Of a stretch of 59,986 nucleotides of DNA, positions 57,856-59,986 are shown in pieces. The notes beneath the pieces are model-generated. The model had not been told where the DNA came from and did no database searches. It saw only the letters and a program-made list of their open reading frames with translations. The stretch is from positions 1 through 59,986 of the forward strand of contig BGKB01000277.1 in NCBI GenBank assembly GCA_003116975.1, given 5' to 3'. This DNA is from Aurantiochytrium sp. KH105 (Eukaryota > Sar > Bigyra > Thraustochytrida > Thraustochytriidae). A program made the translations under genes and the position numbers. Position 1 is the stretch's first letter. Every line of letters begins with the position of its first letter.

Positions 57856-58590
57856 ATGCGTGTGGTCGTGCAGCGCGTGGCGCGCGCGAGCGTGAGCGTG
57901 GGCGGGCAAGAGGTCTCGCGCATCGGGCGCGGGATCCTATGTCTGGCGGGGCTCTGTCGCGAGGACAACGAGGCGGACTTGGCGTGGATGACGGCCAAGC
58001 TCTTGGGTCTGCGGCTCTGGGCTGACGAGGCAGGCACGCCGTGGAAGCGCGGCCTGGCGGGCGGCGGCGACGACGACGGCGAGAAACTCGAGGTTCTTCT
58101 CGTCTCGCAGTTCACCCTGTACGGCCAGGTCGGCAAGGGCAGCAAGCCTGACCTGCACAGAGCGATGCCTCCGAACGAGGCGCGCGACGTGTATGCGCGC
58201 TTTGTCGAGATGGTGGCCGAGGCCCACGGCGCCGAGCATGTCAAGAACGGCGAATTTGGCGCCATGATGGAGGTCGAGCTTGTGAACGACGGCCCTGTCA
58301 CATTCACACTAGAATCGCCGAGCAAACTGGCGCCGGCTGCGGCGCCTCAAGTAGCTCCTCTCCAGCCTCCGCAGCCGCAGCCGCGCAAAGAGGGCGCAGA
58401 TCCTGCCGTCCTCCTCAAGCGCGCCGAGAAAAAGCTGGCCAAGGTCGAAGCACTGCGGCAAAAGGTAGACAAGGGTGAACTCGCGGTGCCGAATTCGGAA
58501 CAACTCGCCAAACTCTCGTCCGAGGAGGCCCTTCGCGCTGAGGTCGAGCAGCTTCGAATCGAGGTCCAGGATCAAGCCGGCGCGAAATGA
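57856..58590 (+). CDS. DTD1: D-aminoacyl-tRNA deacylase (DTD1) with a C-terminal extension
   Basis: A 244-residue enzyme that removes D-amino acids (and glycine from tRNA-Ala) mischarged on tRNA. The DTD fold spans residues 1-155: MRVVVQRVARASVSVGG at the start, the active-site SQFTLYG, KGSKPDLHRAMPP, FGAMMEVELVNDGPVT with the Gly-cisPro motif, and ESP. A small Gly/Asp-rich insert (AGGGDDDGE) precedes the SQFTL strand. After a Pro/Gln-rich linker, residues 185-240 form a charged helical tail, LLKRAEKKLAKVEALRQKVD then GELAVPNSEQLAKLSSEEAL. This resembles the ribosome-binding C-termini of eIF2A and PYM proteins (from memory, unverified). Cytosolic; no targeting sequence. Confidence 0.9.
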   Translation: MRVVVQRVARASVSVGGQEVSRIGRGILCLAGLCREDNEADLAWMTAKLLGLRLWADEAGTPWKRGLAGGGDDDGEKLEVLLVSQFTLYGQVGKGSKPDLHRAMPPNEARDVYARFVEMVAEAHGAEHVKNGEFGAMMEVELVNDGPVTFTLESPSKLAPAAAPQVAPLQPPQPQPRKEGADPAVLLKRAEKKLAKVEALRQKVDKGELAVPNSEQLAKLSSEEALRAEVEQLRIEVQDQAGAK

Positions 58591-59945
58591 TGAGGCCTTG
58601 CGCGCTTCTCGCTTGGCGAATTCGTATAGTGTGCGCAAATGCGTGCGTGTGTCTTTCTGTCCATCCGCCTGTTCTCATGCAATGCTTAATCTGAAGATGA
58701 AGATCTGAAGATGAAGCGAGAAGTTGTCGCTTGCTTCACTTGTGGCGTGGCACTTATCCATACCTTTGTGTCGATGCATGAGCAAATTATTTTACGGTAC
58801 TTACGAAAGAACAAAGAGAATACAGATCATTATGCGTACTATTCGCGGTCACTCGCATGTATACAATTGCTTCGCGCGTAGCATTTCGGCATCGGCCCGG
58901 ATGCGCCGGGTTACGTGAGCGCACTCACTGCCAAGATGCATCTATCGTCGCGACTCGGATACCGACGGGACTCACCTGACCGTCATCATCTCAATCTGAG
59001 TGCGACCATTGATGCATGCAAAGCGCGCCGAAGGAGAGCCGAGGCCGGGTCGGTGAAAGTAGGCACATCAAAGCGCGATCGCGAAGTTTTTTTCGCGAGG
59101 ATCAGTGCCCTGAAATCATTACAACACGGTATTACCTTTCTCACGATTGTCTACCTTTGTGCTTTGGATGACGAGCGCCGTTTGATTTTTAAAGCCGATT
59201 CTGCAGTGACAGACCATTATTGCCACCCCCTTCTTCCTTCCTTCGCCCCCCTATTCCCCCCTCTCAAACGGTGGCCCTCATGAGCGACAACTTTTCAAGG
59301 CTGTCCGGATTCGTTCCGTCCAGGGCAAGGTGAGGCCGGGCATCCTTGCCGCGGTCTGCGACAAAACTTCTGATTTATAATCCCACAAGCAACCTCTGAA
59401 TGGGCGCAGGCCTAGAATCGATTCCCGTACAATGATTTTGTTGTTGCTTGACAGTGAGTGCGTGGCGGCTTGCACCAACTTGCTCGATCGAAGACGTCGC
59501 GGTTGTCGAGATCGAGGTGTGCAATAGCGATTCTTGTTGGTTGTCCTTGTACACCCGCACATACTTTAAGTTACTGTGCGAAATTATTTTGCTCTTGCGA
59601 AACAATCAGCCTATGGCCGGTGCACACGCCATGCACACATCTTTTGACAGTGAATGCAGTATACACCCGCATACTTCACTACGTAATGCCATTTTCTACT
59701 TGCCAGTGCTCGCACAACAATCCATCATGGCCAGCCGCTACTAGTTCTACTATGCGCAGGTGTCCAGCGCGAGGGCCGCACGCGCCGCGCCAGCAGCAAA
59801 CGCGCAATCGCTCGCTCGCTCGCGCACCTGGCAAGCAAGGCAGGCCCTCGCGCGCGCGCGCGCGAGAAGGACGGAACCGGCTGCCTGAAGCGAGCTCGCG
59901 CGAGAACAGCGAGGCGCTCGCGAGGTGCGAGCTGCTGCAGTGAAG
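58591..59945. other. Intergenic region at the right end
   Basis: 1.35 kb of lower-GC sequence than the genes, with frames of up to 161 codons that have no domain or biased composition. An alternating (GC)n stretch lies near 59848-59862. No tRNA or rRNA was recognised. Confidence 0.45.
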
Positions 59946-59986
59946 ATGGCCGCGGCCCAAGCGATCAGAGTCATGGAAAACGGCAT
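59946..59986 (+). CDS. Start of a gene cut by the window edge, possibly a quinone oxidoreductase
   Basis: Thirteen codons are visible: MAAAQAIRVMENG. The 'AIRV.ENG' wording resembles the first strand of zeta-crystallin/quinone-oxidoreductase proteins (typically 'AIRVHE.GGPEVL'). Too short to confirm. Confidence 0.3.
   Translation, partial: MAAAQAIRVMENG

Overview
The window is nuclear DNA from a GC-rich, intron-poor protist. The genes are eukaryotic: Mediator subunit 8, a three-repeat Myb factor, four MOB1-like proteins, ITFG2 of KICSTOR, WDR89, a Cet1-type RNA triphosphatase and a mitochondrial gamma carbonic anhydrase. Most genes are single open exons. Three introns can be placed; all start GTACGT and end GCAG|A. 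A giant membrane protein with a Pro-Thr tetrapeptide stalk and Cys-rich 'DCGG' repeats points to a stramenopile. A thraustochytrid (labyrinthulomycete) is my best guess. This is inferred from gene style and was not tested phylogenetically.

Layout. 1-13 kb: MED8 (-), a degenerate ABC1/COQ8-family kinase (+), a four-helix membrane protein (+), the divergent pair WDR89 (-) / ITFG2 (+), and an armadillo protein carrying a RanBP2-type zinc finger (+). 13.2-22.5 kb: one 3086-residue surface protein (-). 23-30 kb: a small Cys-rich membrane protein (-), an SRPBCC/START-like protein (-), a two-exon gene joining a sphingomyelin-synthase-like membrane domain to an FHA-like domain (+), MsrA (-) and gamma carbonic anhydrase (+). 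30-43 kb: 3R-MYB (-), acyl-CoA dehydrogenase (+), a repeat-built armadillo ORF (-), and two Asn/Gln/Ser-rich proteins. 43.4-49.1 kb: a tandem array of four MOB1-like genes (+). 49.7-60 kb: thermospermine/spermidine synthase-like enzyme (-), an RNA triphosphatase / cap N7-methyltransferase fusion (+), an LRR protein (-), D-aminoacyl-tRNA deacylase (+), and the first codons of a possible quinone oxidoreductase at the right edge.

Main points of interest. (1) The sphingomyelin-synthase-like protein has lost both catalytic histidines and gained a C-terminal FHA-like domain. (2) All four MOB1 copies lack three of the four zinc ligands of MOB1 without any length change. A perfect 10-bp palindrome, GTGTGCACAC, lies upstream of each copy, and I found it nowhere else. 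(3) The first and third steps of mRNA capping are fused in one polypeptide with no guanylyltransferase between them. (4) The ABC1-family kinase has altered several signature motifs, including loss of the usual ATP-binding lysine. (5) The tRNA deacylase carries a tail resembling ribosome-associated C-termini of eIF2A/PYM proteins. Family assignments and human residue equivalences come from memory of those families; no search was run.
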